64,000 nt of DNA from Acetohalobium arabaticum DSM 5501 (GTDB taxonomy: Bacteria > Bacillota > Halanaerobiia > Halobacteroidales > Acetohalobiaceae). Shown here piece after piece: positions 54,452 through 62,900 of this stretch. The notes beneath the pieces were generated by a model, which worked only from the letters and a program-made list of their open reading frames with translations, was not told the origin of the DNA and did no database searches. The position numbers and the translations under genes are program-made. The stretch covers positions 1,090,781 to 1,154,780 of the forward strand of contig NC_014378.1 in the NCBI RefSeq assembly GCF_000144695.1, given 5' to 3'. Position 1 is the first letter of the stretch; each line of letters opens with the position of its first letter.

Positions 54452-55759
54452 ATGTCTCAAAAGTTTAAAGTTGTATATTATTTAAATCAGTTTTTTGGCC
54501 AGGTCGGCGGTGAAGACGAAGCAGATATCGAGCCATTTACTGAGGAAGGGCCAGTAGGACCTGCTCAGGGCTTTGAAGGTATGTTAGAGGACGGAGAAGT
54601 AGCTGGTACTGTTATATGTGGTGATAATTATTTTAATGAGAATTCGGAAGCTGTAGATACTGTATTGGAAATGATTAACGAATATGATCCTGATGTTGTA
54701 GTAGCTGGTCCAGCTTTTAATGCTGGTCGCTATGGTATGGCCTGTGCTGGGGTCTGTAAAGCAGTAGCAGAGGAGTTAGGAATATCTGTTGTGACTGGTA
54801 TGTATGAAGAAAATCCCGGTTTAGATGTCTGTAAAGAGATTGCTTATGTTGTCGAGACAGCAGATTCAGCTGCAGGAATGCGAGACGCACTGCCAACTAT
54901 GGCTAATATCGTTGATAAATTGGTAAGTGGTAAACCATTAGGTCCGCCTGAAGAAGAAGGATATATTCCTCAAGGGAGAAGAAAAACTGTTTTCTCCGAT
55001 AAACGAGGTTCACTGCGGGCAGTAGAAATGCTTATGGCGCGATTGAATGGAGAAGAATTCGAGACTGAGCTATCGATGCCAGAGTTTGATGATGTAGATC
55101 CAGCAGATCCAGTAGAAGATATTACCGAAGCAACAGTAGCATTAGTTACCAGCGGAGGTATTGTGCCGGGAGATAATCCAGATCAAATAGAATCAGCCAG
55201 TGCAACTAAGTTCGGCTGTTATTCCATTGAGGGAGTTAATGATCTCAAAGAAGATACAGATTATATTACAATTCACGGTGGTTATGATCCTGTTTATGCT
55301 AATGAAGACTGTAATAGAGTAGTACCTTTAGATGTACTGAGAGATCTAGAAGAAGAAGGTGCTGTTGGTAATATTCATGATAAATACTATGTAACAACAG
55401 GTACCGGAACTGCGGTAGCCAATGCAGAAGAATTTGGCGAAGAGATAGGTGAAGAATTGAAGAATGACGGCGTGGATGCAGTTATCTTAACTTCTACATG
55501 AGGAACCTGTACTCGTTGCGGTGCAACGATGGTAAAAGAGATTGAACGGTATGGAATTCCAATTGTTCATATGGCAAGTATTATTTCCATTTCTCAGTCT
55601 GTAGGAGCAAATAGAATTGTTCCTTCTATAGCAATTCCCCATCCAGTCGGGAACCCAGATCTTGGTCTGAAAGAGGAAAAGGAACTAAGAAAAAGCATGG
55701 TTGAAAAAGCACTAGAAGCTTTGACTACTGAGATAGAGGATCAGACTATCTTTGAATAA
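54452..55759 (+). CDS. grdH: Glycine/betaine/sarcosine reductase component B selenoprotein
   Basis: 435 residues with selenocysteine at position 350: the frame continues through TGA (55499-55501) as [16 protein letters not shown], a UxxCxxC-type motif typical of GrdB/GrdF/GrdH. Upstream: [14 protein letters not shown] and [17 protein letters not shown]. Downstream: [20 protein letters not shown] and [14 protein letters not shown]. The 75 codons after the TGA are therefore part of this gene. It is the selenol partner of the pyruvoyl subunit. Betaine specificity is inferred only. Confidence 0.9.
55499..55535 (+). promoter_or_regulatory. Candidate SECIS element of grdH
   Basis: Directly after the UGA, CGTTGC (55514-55519) pairs with GCAACG (55523-55528) around a GGT loop; flanking ACC/GGT may extend the stem. 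Position and apical GGU fit bacterial SECIS hairpins that bind SelB. Confidence 0.7.
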
Positions 55760-55772
55760 AGGAGGAGATAAA

Positions 55773-56240
55773 ATGTTAGAAGGAAAGAAAGTAGCAATTA
55801 TTGGTGATCGTGATGGAATTCCTGCTCCTGCAATCCAAGAATGCATAGAAACAACAGGAGCTGAAGTAGTTTTTGGTTCAACTGAATGTTTCGTGTGAAC
55901 AGCTGCAGGAGCTATGGACCTGGAAAATCAAAAGAGGATCCAAGAGTTAGCTGAGGAACATGGAGAAGAAAACTTAGTAGTAATCTTAGGTGGTGCAGAA
56001 GCAGAAGCTTCTGGTTTAGCAGCTGAGACTGTTACTAATGGAGATCCTACTTTTGCCGGTCCATTAGCAGGGGTCCAGTTAGGACTCAGAGTTTATCATG
56101 TAGTAGAACCAGAGATTAAAGACGAAATTGATGAGGATGTCTATGAAGATCAGATAAGTATGATGGAAATGGTTCTCGAAGTTGATGATATTGTTGAAGA
56201 AGTTAAGAAATATAGAGAAGAGTATTGTCAGTTTATATAA
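55773..56240 (+). CDS. grdA: Glycine/sarcosine/betaine reductase selenoprotein A
   Basis: 155 residues with selenocysteine at position 42: the frame runs [14 protein letters not shown] through TGA (55896-55898), the conserved CxxU of GrdA. It carries the carboxymethyl-selenoether from component B to component C. The whole family sequence is present ([38 protein letters not shown]). Without recoding, only a 41-residue peptide and an orphan 3' frame would be seen. AAAGGAGG upstream. Shared by glycine, sarcosine and betaine reductases. Confidence 0.95.
55896..55918 (+). promoter_or_regulatory. Candidate SECIS element of grdA
   Basis: Just after the UGA, AGCT (55901-55904) pairs with AGCT (55910-55913) around GCAGG. 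It is short and weaker than the grdH element but in the right place. Confidence 0.5.
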
Positions 56241-56249
56241 TTTATAATT

Positions 56250-56291
56250 AGAGCTTCCCTATAAAATAAATACCTAGGGAAGCTCTTTTTA
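56250..56291 (+). terminator. Terminator after grdA
   Basis: AGAGCTTCCCTA (56250-56261) pairs perfectly with TAGGGAAGCTCT (56275-56286), followed by TTTTT. Separates grdX-I-H-A from trxB-trxA, perhaps partially. Confidence 0.88.
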
Positions 56292-56326
56292 AACTTAATT
56301 GAAAGCAATAAAGGAGGCAGTGAGGT

Positions 56327-57520
56327 ATGTCGAAGGAATATGATGTGATTATTGTAGGCGGCGGACCAGCAGGTCTATCAGCTGGGATGTATGCTTCTCG
56401 TTCCAAGTTAGATACATTACTGTTAGAAACAGGTGATGTAGGCGGGCAGCCAAAAAGCTATGAAGAGATGGAAAATTATCCTGGTGTGCTTGATGCTAGC
56501 GCTCCTGAATTAGTAGAAAACTTTAAAGAGCATGCCCAAGAGTTTGGAACTGAGATAAAAGAAGGCGAAGTAAAAGAGATAGATGCAGATGGCTTTGTTA
56601 AAACTGTAACTACTAAAGAGGGAGTTGAGTACAAGGCCAAGAGTATAATCCTAGCTACTGGGGCTGAGCCAAGAAGATTAGACGTCGAAGGCGAAGAAGA
56701 ATTTAAAGGTAAAGGAGTATCTTACTGTGCAACCTGTGATGCCGACTTCTTTGTTGATCTAGAAGTAGCTGTCGTAGGTAATGGTAATTCAGCTATCGAA
56801 GAAGCTCTATATTTAACTAAGTTTGCCAGCAAAGTAACAGTTATTGTCATCCATGAGGAAGGAACTATGGATGCCGACAAGATTTATCAAGAGAGAGCTT
56901 ATGAGAATGATAAGATAGAGTTTGTCTGGAATTCAACTGTAGATAGAATCGAAGGGGACGGCTTAGTAGATAAAGCAGTCCTTAAGAATATCAAAACAGG
57001 TGACTTAACTGATTTTGAATGTGATGGTATCTTTATCTTCATCGGTCGGGTTCCCAGCACAGACTTTGTAGAGGATACAGTGGAACTAACAGATAATGGC
57101 TATATTAAAGTTGATGATACATTAGAAACTAGTAAACCAGGCGTCTTTGCTGCCGGAGATGTAAGAGAGAAATATCTACGTCAGGTAGTAACAGCCGCAG
57201 CCGATGGAGCAACAACAGCTACAGCTGCCGGAGGCTATATTGAGGAAGAAGAATACTGGCAGGAAAATGTATTAGAAGCAGATGAAGACGTATTAGTAGC
57301 TTTTTGGAGTCCTACTAATGAGGAAAGCATGGACATGACAAATAAGTTAGAGAATATGGATTTAGATGCTAAGTTAGTTAAGATAGATACTTATAAGAAT
57401 ATGAGAATTTCTAATCGTTATGAAGTAACAGAGATTCCAACTCTGCTTAAGCTGCAGGATGGCGAAGTTGTAGAGAAGCTTATTCAACCTACAGTTGATG
57501 AATTAGAAGAGATTATTTAA
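56327..57520 (+). CDS. trxB: Thioredoxin reductase-like flavoprotein with degenerate C-terminal thioredoxin fold
   Basis: 397 residues, about 85 longer than ordinary TrxB. Residues 1-305 are TrxB: GGGPAGLSAGMYASR, redox pair CATC (YCATCDADFF), GNGNSAIEEALYL, and GVFAAGDVREKYLRQVVTAA. The usual NADPH 2'-phosphate motif (HRRxxxR) is replaced by VIVIHEEGTMDADK, so the electron donor may be NADH or another carrier. Residues about 315-397 resemble a thioredoxin fold without CxxC (VLVAFWSPTNEES; YEVTEIPTLLKLQDG). It should reduce the Grd system via TrxA, which follows 36 bp later. Confidence 0.88.
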   Translation: MSKEYDVIIVGGGPAGLSAGMYASRSKLDTLLLETGDVGGQPKSYEEMENYPGVLDASAPELVENFKEHAQEFGTEIKEGEVKEIDADGFVKTVTTKEGVEYKAKSIILATGAEPRRLDVEGEEEFKGKGVSYCATCDADFFVDLEVAVVGNGNSAIEEALYLTKFASKVTVIVIHEEGTMDADKIYQERAYENDKIEFVWNSTVDRIEGDGLVDKAVLKNIKTGDLTDFECDGIFIFIGRVPSTDFVEDTVELTDNGYIKVDDTLETSKPGVFAAGDVREKYLRQVVTAAADGATTATAAGGYIEEEEYWQENVLEADEDVLVAFWSPTNEESMDMTNKLENMDLDAKLVKIDTYKNMRISNRYEVTEIPTLLKLQDGEVVEKLIQPTVDELEEII

Positions 57521-57556
57521 ACCAAACTAAAATAAACTTGAAAGGGGCTGAAAATA

Positions 57557-57874
57557 ATGATTGAAGTAGACAAGGAGAATTATGAAGAGGAAGTATTAGA
57601 AGTAGAAGGACCAGTAATGGTAGATTACTGGGGAGAAGGTTGTGACCACTGTTTAGAATTAATGCCTGGAGTTGAGGACTTAGCTGAAAAGTATGGTGAT
57701 GATATGAAGTTCTGTAAGCTAAACATTAAAGGAAATCGCCGTTTAGCTATGAGCCAGCAGGTTATGGGCTTACCATCTATGGTATTCTATGTTGATGGAG
57801 AAAAGGTAGAACACTTAAGTGGCGACGACTTAACAATTGAAGAGATTGAGGAAGAGATTAAGAAGCATATTTAA
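57557..57874 (+). CDS. trxA: Thioredoxin, glycine-reductase type
   Basis: 105 residues. Its active site is GCDHC in WGEGCDHCLELMPG, not the common WCGPC; divergent CxxC motifs (GCVPC-type) are known in thioredoxins of amino-acid-fermenting clostridia with Grd. GLPSMVFYVDGEKV shows the cis-proline. It should donate electrons from TrxB to the Grd selenoproteins. AAAGGGGCTG upstream. Confidence 0.9.
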   Translation: MIEVDKENYEEEVLEVEGPVMVDYWGEGCDHCLELMPGVEDLAEKYGDDMKFCKLNIKGNRRLAMSQQVMGLPSMVFYVDGEKVEHLSGDDLTIEEIEEEIKKHI

Positions 57875-57917
57875 CATTAATTGATATCTAATTATTGTGT
57901 AATTACAGTGCATAATA

Positions 57918-58070
57918 CAGCCTGGGAAGTTTCTCCGTTCCAGATCTTTTTTCTCTCTTGCTGCTAATTGAGAATAACTTAGGTTCTCATGATTTGGAGC
58001 GAACTATTTTGAAGGTGATTAGTAACTTCGACGAAAAAATCTAGATTTCACTCCGAAACAACCCAGGCTG
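57918..58070. repeat. Intergenic repeat A, complete copy
   Basis: A 153-bp segment bounded by CAGCCTGGG (57918-57926) and CCCAGGCTG (58062-58070). Interior inverted similarity GGAGCGAA and TTCACTCC (about 57997 and 58048) can form a second stem. Its left 40 bp recur at 16824. No protein frame. The nature (structured RNA or small palindromic element) is unknown. Confidence 0.7.
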
Positions 58071-58093
58071 AAATTATAACATCATACTGCAAG

Positions 58094-58235
58094 TAGTCAA
58101 TATGTGTCTGGAACGACTCTTAAAACAGCCCGAAGCCATAGACGGCGAGAGGGCTGTTTTAGAGAATGAATGAGGCAGGATGCCGAATGAATGGCAAGTG
58201 GAAGATACATATTGACTATTCCTGCAATATCTTAA
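58094..58235 (+). ncRNA. Candidate structured RNA, repeat B copy 3 (complete)
   Basis: Closing helix TAGTCAATATGT (58094-58105)/ACATATTGACTA (58207-58218), 12 bp. Main hairpin AAAACAGCCC (58122-58131)/GGGCTGTTTT (58151-58160) with a lower CTCT/AGAG stem. Apical part GCC-atagac-GGC replaces ACC-atggac-GGT of the other copies. Small hairpin GGC-aggat-GCC (58174-58184). Followed by TGCAATATCTT as in copies 1 and 2. It lies about 80 bp before grdC, same direction. Confidence 0.65.
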
Positions 58236-58316
58236 ATGTTTAGTCAGTTTTTATTCTAGCGTAAGTCTGCGTCCAAAAGTGATTAATTCTTAAATAAAAT
58301 AATGGAGGTGCCAAGT

Positions 58317-59855
58317 ATGAATGAAGCAGTATTAAAAGGAAACAGTTATGTATTAGTTCATGCTGCTAATACTTTATTAGAACATGGATCCACACAAACA
58401 TCAGAGAGAGCACAGAATCCAGATAGTGAATATCTAAAGCAAGCACCAGAATTTTTAAGAAGTTATGAAGAGGTAGTAGGTTATGGTCCAAACCAGTCCT
58501 ATATTGGAAATATGTCAATAAAAGATTTAGAGGATATTGAACGTCCTTGGTATGAGAATAATGTTGATGATGCCAGCCGGTTCAGTGACTGGGGCGAGAT
58601 TATGCCTGAAGATGAATTTTATGGAGTAATGAAGATGGCTGACAGCTTTGATTTAGTACAACTAAGTGAAGACTTTGCCAAAGATGTAAAAGATAAATTA
58701 GCAGATCATAGTTTATTAGAAGATAATTTAGATCAAATAGAAGGTACAGCTGTTGATTCCATTCAAGAGATGGTAGATGAACATACTGCTGAACCTCTAT
58801 ACTTAGATGGAGAATTAATCGGCTGTGTTAAACAGGCCCATGATACAGATGTTAACCTCAATGCCCATACTATGTTAGAGAATACAGTAGTTAAGGCTTC
58901 AGGAATACTTTCTATGCTCCATCTAGGCAAGCAGGAAGGAATTGACCTAGCAGAAATAGACTACGTAATCGAAGTTTCCGAAGAAGCCTGCGGTGATATC
59001 AATCAGCGCGGTGGAGGTAATTTTGCTAAATCAATAGCTGAAATGGCCGGCTGTAAGCAGGCTACTGGTTCAGATACTAGAAGCTTCTGTGCTGGACCTG
59101 CTCATGGTTTAATCCATGCTGCTGGTTTAGTTAAATCGGGTATGTTTGATAATGTAGTAGTAGTAGCCGGTGGTTCGACAGCTAAGTTAGGTATGAATGG
59201 AAAAGACCACGTTAAGAATGAAATGCCTATTTTAGAAGACTGTTTAGGCGGCTTTGCTGTCTTGGTCAGTGAAGATGACGGTAAGAGTCCAGTTATCAGA
59301 ACAGATGCTGTAGGTCGTCATACAGTGGATACAGGTTCTTCTCCACAAGCAGTAATCTCTTCTTTAGTAACTGAACCGTTGGATAACATAGACCTAGGAA
59401 TTACAGATATCGATAAATATTCAGTAGAAATGCAGAATCCAGATATTACAGAACCAGCAGGTGCAGGTAATGTACCAGAATCTAACTATAAGATGATTGC
59501 TGCCCTGGGAGTTAAGCGGGGAGATTTAGAGAAAAAAGAGCTACCTAATTTTGTAGATGAACACGGTATGCCCGGCTTTGCACCAACACAGGGACACATT
59601 CCATCGGGAGTACCCTTTATTGGCCATGCTCGCCGTGAGATGTTAGCAGGCGAGATGGAGCGGAGCATGATTATCGGTAAAGGAAGTCTATTTTTAGGTA
59701 GAATGACTAACTTATTTGATGGTGTATCCTTTATTATGGAAGCAAATGAAGGACAGGACAGCAACGAGACAGGAGTCAGTGAAGACGAGATTAAAGGTAT
59801 CGTAGCTAAGGCAATGCGTAACCTATCTGATTCCTTACTAGCTGATGAAGAATAA
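58317..59855 (+). CDS. grdC: Glycine/sarcosine/betaine reductase component C, beta subunit
   Basis: 512 residues, thiolase/ketosynthase-like. Component C releases acetyl phosphate from the carboxymethyl-selenocysteine of GrdA. Family blocks: VLVHAANTLLEHGSTQTSER, EEVVGYGPNQSYIGNM, RSFCAGPAHGLIHAAGLV with the active cysteine, and PTQGHIPSGVPFIGHARREM. The ATG at 58317 follows GGAGGTG; an earlier in-frame ATG at 58302 overlaps that site. Its product feeds AckA. Confidence 0.93.
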   Translation: MNEAVLKGNSYVLVHAANTLLEHGSTQTSERAQNPDSEYLKQAPEFLRSYEEVVGYGPNQSYIGNMSIKDLEDIERPWYENNVDDASRFSDWGEIMPEDEFYGVMKMADSFDLVQLSEDFAKDVKDKLADHSLLEDNLDQIEGTAVDSIQEMVDEHTAEPLYLDGELIGCVKQAHDTDVNLNAHTMLENTVVKASGILSMLHLGKQEGIDLAEIDYVIEVSEEACGDINQRGGGNFAKSIAEMAGCKQATGSDTRSFCAGPAHGLIHAAGLVKSGMFDNVVVVAGGSTAKLGMNGKDHVKNEMPILEDCLGGFAVLVSEDDGKSPVIRTDAVGRHTVDTGSSPQAVISSLVTEPLDNIDLGITDIDKYSVEMQNPDITEPAGAGNVPESNYKMIAALGVKRGDLEKKELPNFVDEHGMPGFAPTQGHIPSGVPFIGHARREMLAGEMERSMIIGKGSLFLGRMTNLFDGVSFIMEANEGQDSNETGVSEDEIKGIVAKAMRNLSDSLLADEE

Positions 59856-59869
59856 AGGAGGTGGAAAAA

Positions 59870-61030
59870 ATGGCCAACAAAGAAGCAAAGAAGAAAGTAG
59901 CTAATGTCTTTAATCAAGTGGCAGATGCTATAGAGACCGGTCAGTTTGGAGCTAAAACTAAAGTAGGGATTACCACTTTAGGTAGTGAACACGGAGTAGA
60001 AGAGATAGTCAAGGGGGCAGAGATGGCCCACAATAAGCATCAAGACCTTGAAGTAAAGTTAATAGGTCCTGATGTAGATACAGAACTATCAGTAATTTAT
60101 GAAACAGACTGTGAAGAGACAGCCCATGATAAGATGGAAGAATTGCTGCAGGCAGGTAAGATAGATGCCTGTGTAACCAATCACTTTAACTTTCCCATCG
60201 GCGTCTCCACAGTAGGAAGAGTCGTAACACCCGGTTTAGGAAGAGAGATGCTGTTGGCTACTTCGACAGGTAGTTCAGCTACTAATCGGATTACAGCCAT
60301 GGTGAAGAATGCAATTTACGGTATCACTGCCGCTAAAGCATTAGGTAATGAGAATCCAAGTGTAGGAATTTTGAATGTTGACGGCGCTCGACAGGTAGAA
60401 CAGGCTCTTAAGGAATTAAAAGATAATGGTTATGAAATCAACTTCAGTGAAACAGTTCGTGCCGACGGCGGCTGTGTAATGCGCGGAAATGATCTCTTAC
60501 AGGGTTCAGCCGATATAATGGTAACAGATACTTTAACCGGTAATCTATTGATGAAAGTATTTGGAGCCTTCACCACTGGAGGCAGCTATGAATCATTAGG
60601 CTACGGCTACGGTCCAGGAGTAGGGGAAGATTATGACCAGATCATCAATATTATTTCCAGAGCCTCCGGAGCACCAGTAATTGCCGGAGCCATTCGCTAT
60701 GCAGCCGACGCAGCTCAGGGAGAACTTACTAAAGTAGCCCAACAAGAATTTAAAGCAGCCAAGGATGCAGGCCTAGAAGAGATTATTGAAGATATAGAAA
60801 GCAGTAATTCGGCAGCTGAAGAAGAAGTTTCAGCTCCGCCAGCTAAAACGGTAGATGAAGAAATCTCAGGAATAGATATCTTAACCTTAGATGATGCTAA
60901 GGCAGCTCTCTGGAAAGAAGGAATCTATGCCGAGACAGGCATGGGCTGTACAGGACCTGTAGTAATGGTAGCTAATGAAGATGAAGAAGAGGCTATGGAA
61001 ATTTTAAAAGAGAATGGGTTTATAACGTAA
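59870..61030 (+). CDS. grdD: Glycine/sarcosine/betaine reductase component C, alpha subunit
   Basis: 386 residues. Resembles PlsX/phosphate-acyltransferase-like folds: FGAKTKVGITTLGSEHG, GVSTVGRVVTPGLGREMLLA, GGCVMRGNDLLQGSADIMVT and a C-terminal MGCTGPVVMVANEDEEEAM with a conserved cysteine. It acts with GrdC to make acetyl phosphate. The ATG at 59870 is chosen because AAGGAGG lies 8-9 bases upstream. 14 bp after grdC. Confidence 0.93.
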   Translation: MANKEAKKKVANVFNQVADAIETGQFGAKTKVGITTLGSEHGVEEIVKGAEMAHNKHQDLEVKLIGPDVDTELSVIYETDCEETAHDKMEELLQAGKIDACVTNHFNFPIGVSTVGRVVTPGLGREMLLATSTGSSATNRITAMVKNAIYGITAAKALGNENPSVGILNVDGARQVEQALKELKDNGYEINFSETVRADGGCVMRGNDLLQGSADIMVTDTLTGNLLMKVFGAFTTGGSYESLGYGYGPGVGEDYDQIINIISRASGAPVIAGAIRYAADAAQGELTKVAQQEFKAAKDAGLEEIIEDIESSNSAAEEEVSAPPAKTVDEEISGIDILTLDDAKAALWKEGIYAETGMGCTGPVVMVANEDEEEAMEILKENGFIT

Positions 61031-61046
61031 ATAATATAGTTCAGTG

Positions 61047-61075
61047 GGGCTAGCTGTGAAGCTGGTCCTTTTTTT
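61047..61075 (+). terminator. Terminator after grdD
   Basis: A 9-bp stem (61047-61055 with 61060-61068, two G-T pairs) with GTGA loop and a T7 run. Confidence 0.85.
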
Positions 61076-61102
61076 ATTTTATGACTAAAAGTTTAACTAA
61101 TA

Positions 61103-61132
61103 GGAATATTTTAGTATTTAATTCATATACAT
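61103..61132 (+). promoter_or_regulatory. Possible sigma-E type promoter of spoIVA
   Basis: GGAATATT (61103-61110), 13-bp spacer, CATATACA (61124-61131) resembles the sporulation sigma-E pattern (GKMATATT and CATACAHT) with two mismatches in the -10. spoIVA is a sigma-E gene in Bacillus. About 125 nt leader would result. Confidence 0.4.
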
Positions 61133-61260
61133 GTATTGATATTGTTTTATTTCAAAATACTTGTTAGCTGTAATTATGTCAATTGAAAAGGATGGTAATT
61201 TAAATAATAAATATATTTACCTAGAGATTGGAAGAATTAATCTTTTAAGGAGGGGAAATA

Positions 61261-62739
61261 ATGGAGGAGTATAATATTTATCAGGATATTGCTGATAGAA
61301 CTGGCGGTGATATTTACATTGGAGTTGTAGGACCGGTTCGAACCGGAAAATCAACCTTTATCAAGCGGTTTATGGATTTATTGGTGCTGCCTAATATTGA
61401 AGACGAATATGAAAAAGAACGTACTCAGGATGAACTGCCACAAAGCGGTGCTGGACGGACGATAATGACTACTGAACCGAAGTTTGTACCTAATGAGGGG
61501 ATAGAACTTGGGCTGGATGATAAACTGAATTTTAGAGTTAGACTGGTCGACTGTGTCGGCTATCAAGTTGATGGTGCTTTAGGGTATGAAGAAGAGGATG
61601 GTCCTCGAATGGTTATTACTCCTTGGTATGAGGAGGCTATTCCATTCCAGGAGGCGGCTGAAGTTGGTACTAAAAAGGTAATTGATGAGCATTCTACAAT
61701 TGGACTAGTAGTAACTACTGACGGTAGTATAACTGAACTGCCAAGGGAAAGTTATATAGAAGCAGAGGAGCGGGTAATAGCTGAATTAGAGGAGATAGGT
61801 AAGCCTTATTTGATAACTTTAAATACGACTTCTCCTAATAGTCAGCGGACACAGCAGCTTAAAGGAGAGTTAGAAGAAAAATATAATAAGCCGGTAGTAC
61901 CTGTTGATTGTGAAAACTTAACTGAAGATGATATAACCTATCTTTTACAGGAGACTCTGTATGAATTTCCTGTTCGAGAAATTAATATTGATTTGCCGCT
62001 GTGGATTGATCAGTTAAACTCCGACCACTGGCTTAGTGAAGAGTTAAGTGCTAATATTAATGAATCAATGGAGGATGTAATTAGACTGCGTGATATTGAA
62101 GAGGGGCTGAATAATCTGGCAGATTATGAATATACCAAAGAGATTATTCTTGAGAATATGGATTTAGGTACCGGCAGTGCAGAAATTAATATTGCTATGC
62201 AGGATCAGCTCTTTTATAATGTTATCAAGGAAGAGACTGGATTAGAGATTGAAGGTGATCATCATTTATTCAATCTTATTCAGGAATTAAGTGAAGCTAA
62301 AGATAAGTATGATAAAGTAGCTCAGGCTTTAGCAGAGGTAGAAGAGAAGGGATATGGTATTGTTCAGCCGGAATTAGAAGATCTTGTTTTTGATGAACCG
62401 GAATTAATAAAGCAGGGAGGCCAATTTGGTGTTAAACTGAATGCATCTGCTCCTTCTATTCATATGATTAGAGCCGATATTAATACTGAAGTTTCACCGG
62501 TAGTAGGTACAGAAAAGCGGTGTGAAGAACTGATTGATTTTATGCAGGAGGAGTTTGAAGAGAATCCAGAGGCTATCTGGGATACTGACTTTTTAGGTCG
62601 TTCTCTACATGATTTAGTTAAGGATGGTATTCAGAATAAGCTATATCGAATGCCTGAGAATGCCCAGAATAAATTACAGGATACTCTTCAAAAAGTAGTT
62701 AATGAAGGCAGCGGAGGACTGATCTGTATTATATTATAA
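61261..62739 (+). CDS. spoIVA: Stage IV sporulation protein A
   Basis: 492 residues, the normal length. Coat-basement ATPase with an N-terminal Walker A (GVVGPVRTGKSTFIKRFMDL), RLVDCVGYQVDGALGYEE and TTDGSITELPRESYIEAEER. The C-terminus (GSGGLICIIL) is the conserved anchor region. AAGGAGGGG precedes ATG. Evidence that the organism sporulates. Confidence 0.96.
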   Translation: MEEYNIYQDIADRTGGDIYIGVVGPVRTGKSTFIKRFMDLLVLPNIEDEYEKERTQDELPQSGAGRTIMTTEPKFVPNEGIELGLDDKLNFRVRLVDCVGYQVDGALGYEEEDGPRMVITPWYEEAIPFQEAAEVGTKKVIDEHSTIGLVVTTDGSITELPRESYIEAEERVIAELEEIGKPYLITLNTTSPNSQRTQQLKGELEEKYNKPVVPVDCENLTEDDITYLLQETLYEFPVREINIDLPLWIDQLNSDHWLSEELSANINESMEDVIRLRDIEEGLNNLADYEYTKEIILENMDLGTGSAEINIAMQDQLFYNVIKEETGLEIEGDHHLFNLIQELSEAKDKYDKVAQALAEVEEKGYGIVQPELEDLVFDEPELIKQGGQFGVKLNASAPSIHMIRADINTEVSPVVGTEKRCEELIDFMQEEFEENPEAIWDTDFLGRSLHDLVKDGIQNKLYRMPENAQNKLQDTLQKVVNEGSGGLICIIL

Positions 62740-62760
62740 TTTATAGCAATGATTCCCATT

Positions 62761-62787
62761 AAATACCGGCTTTTTAGGCCGGTATTT
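62761..62787 (+). terminator. Terminator after spoIVA
   Basis: AAATACCGGC (62761-62770) pairs perfectly with GCCGGTATTT (62778-62787), T-rich after the stem. Confidence 0.88.
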
Positions 62788-62900
62788 TAATTTTTATAAC
62801 TTTTTTTTCCTAAAATAAAGGAAAATATTGTTGAGATGACGAATAAAATTGATGATATAATAAATATTGATGTGTTATACTATTAAGGGAGGTGATTGAT

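Noticed and set aside
55529-55759. Separate small gene after grdH
   Set aside because: It is in frame with the upstream part across a UGA in the conserved Grd selenocysteine motif, so it is the 3' end of grdH.
55914-56240. Separate small gene before trxB
   Set aside because: It is the 3' part of grdA after the selenocysteine UGA at 55896.
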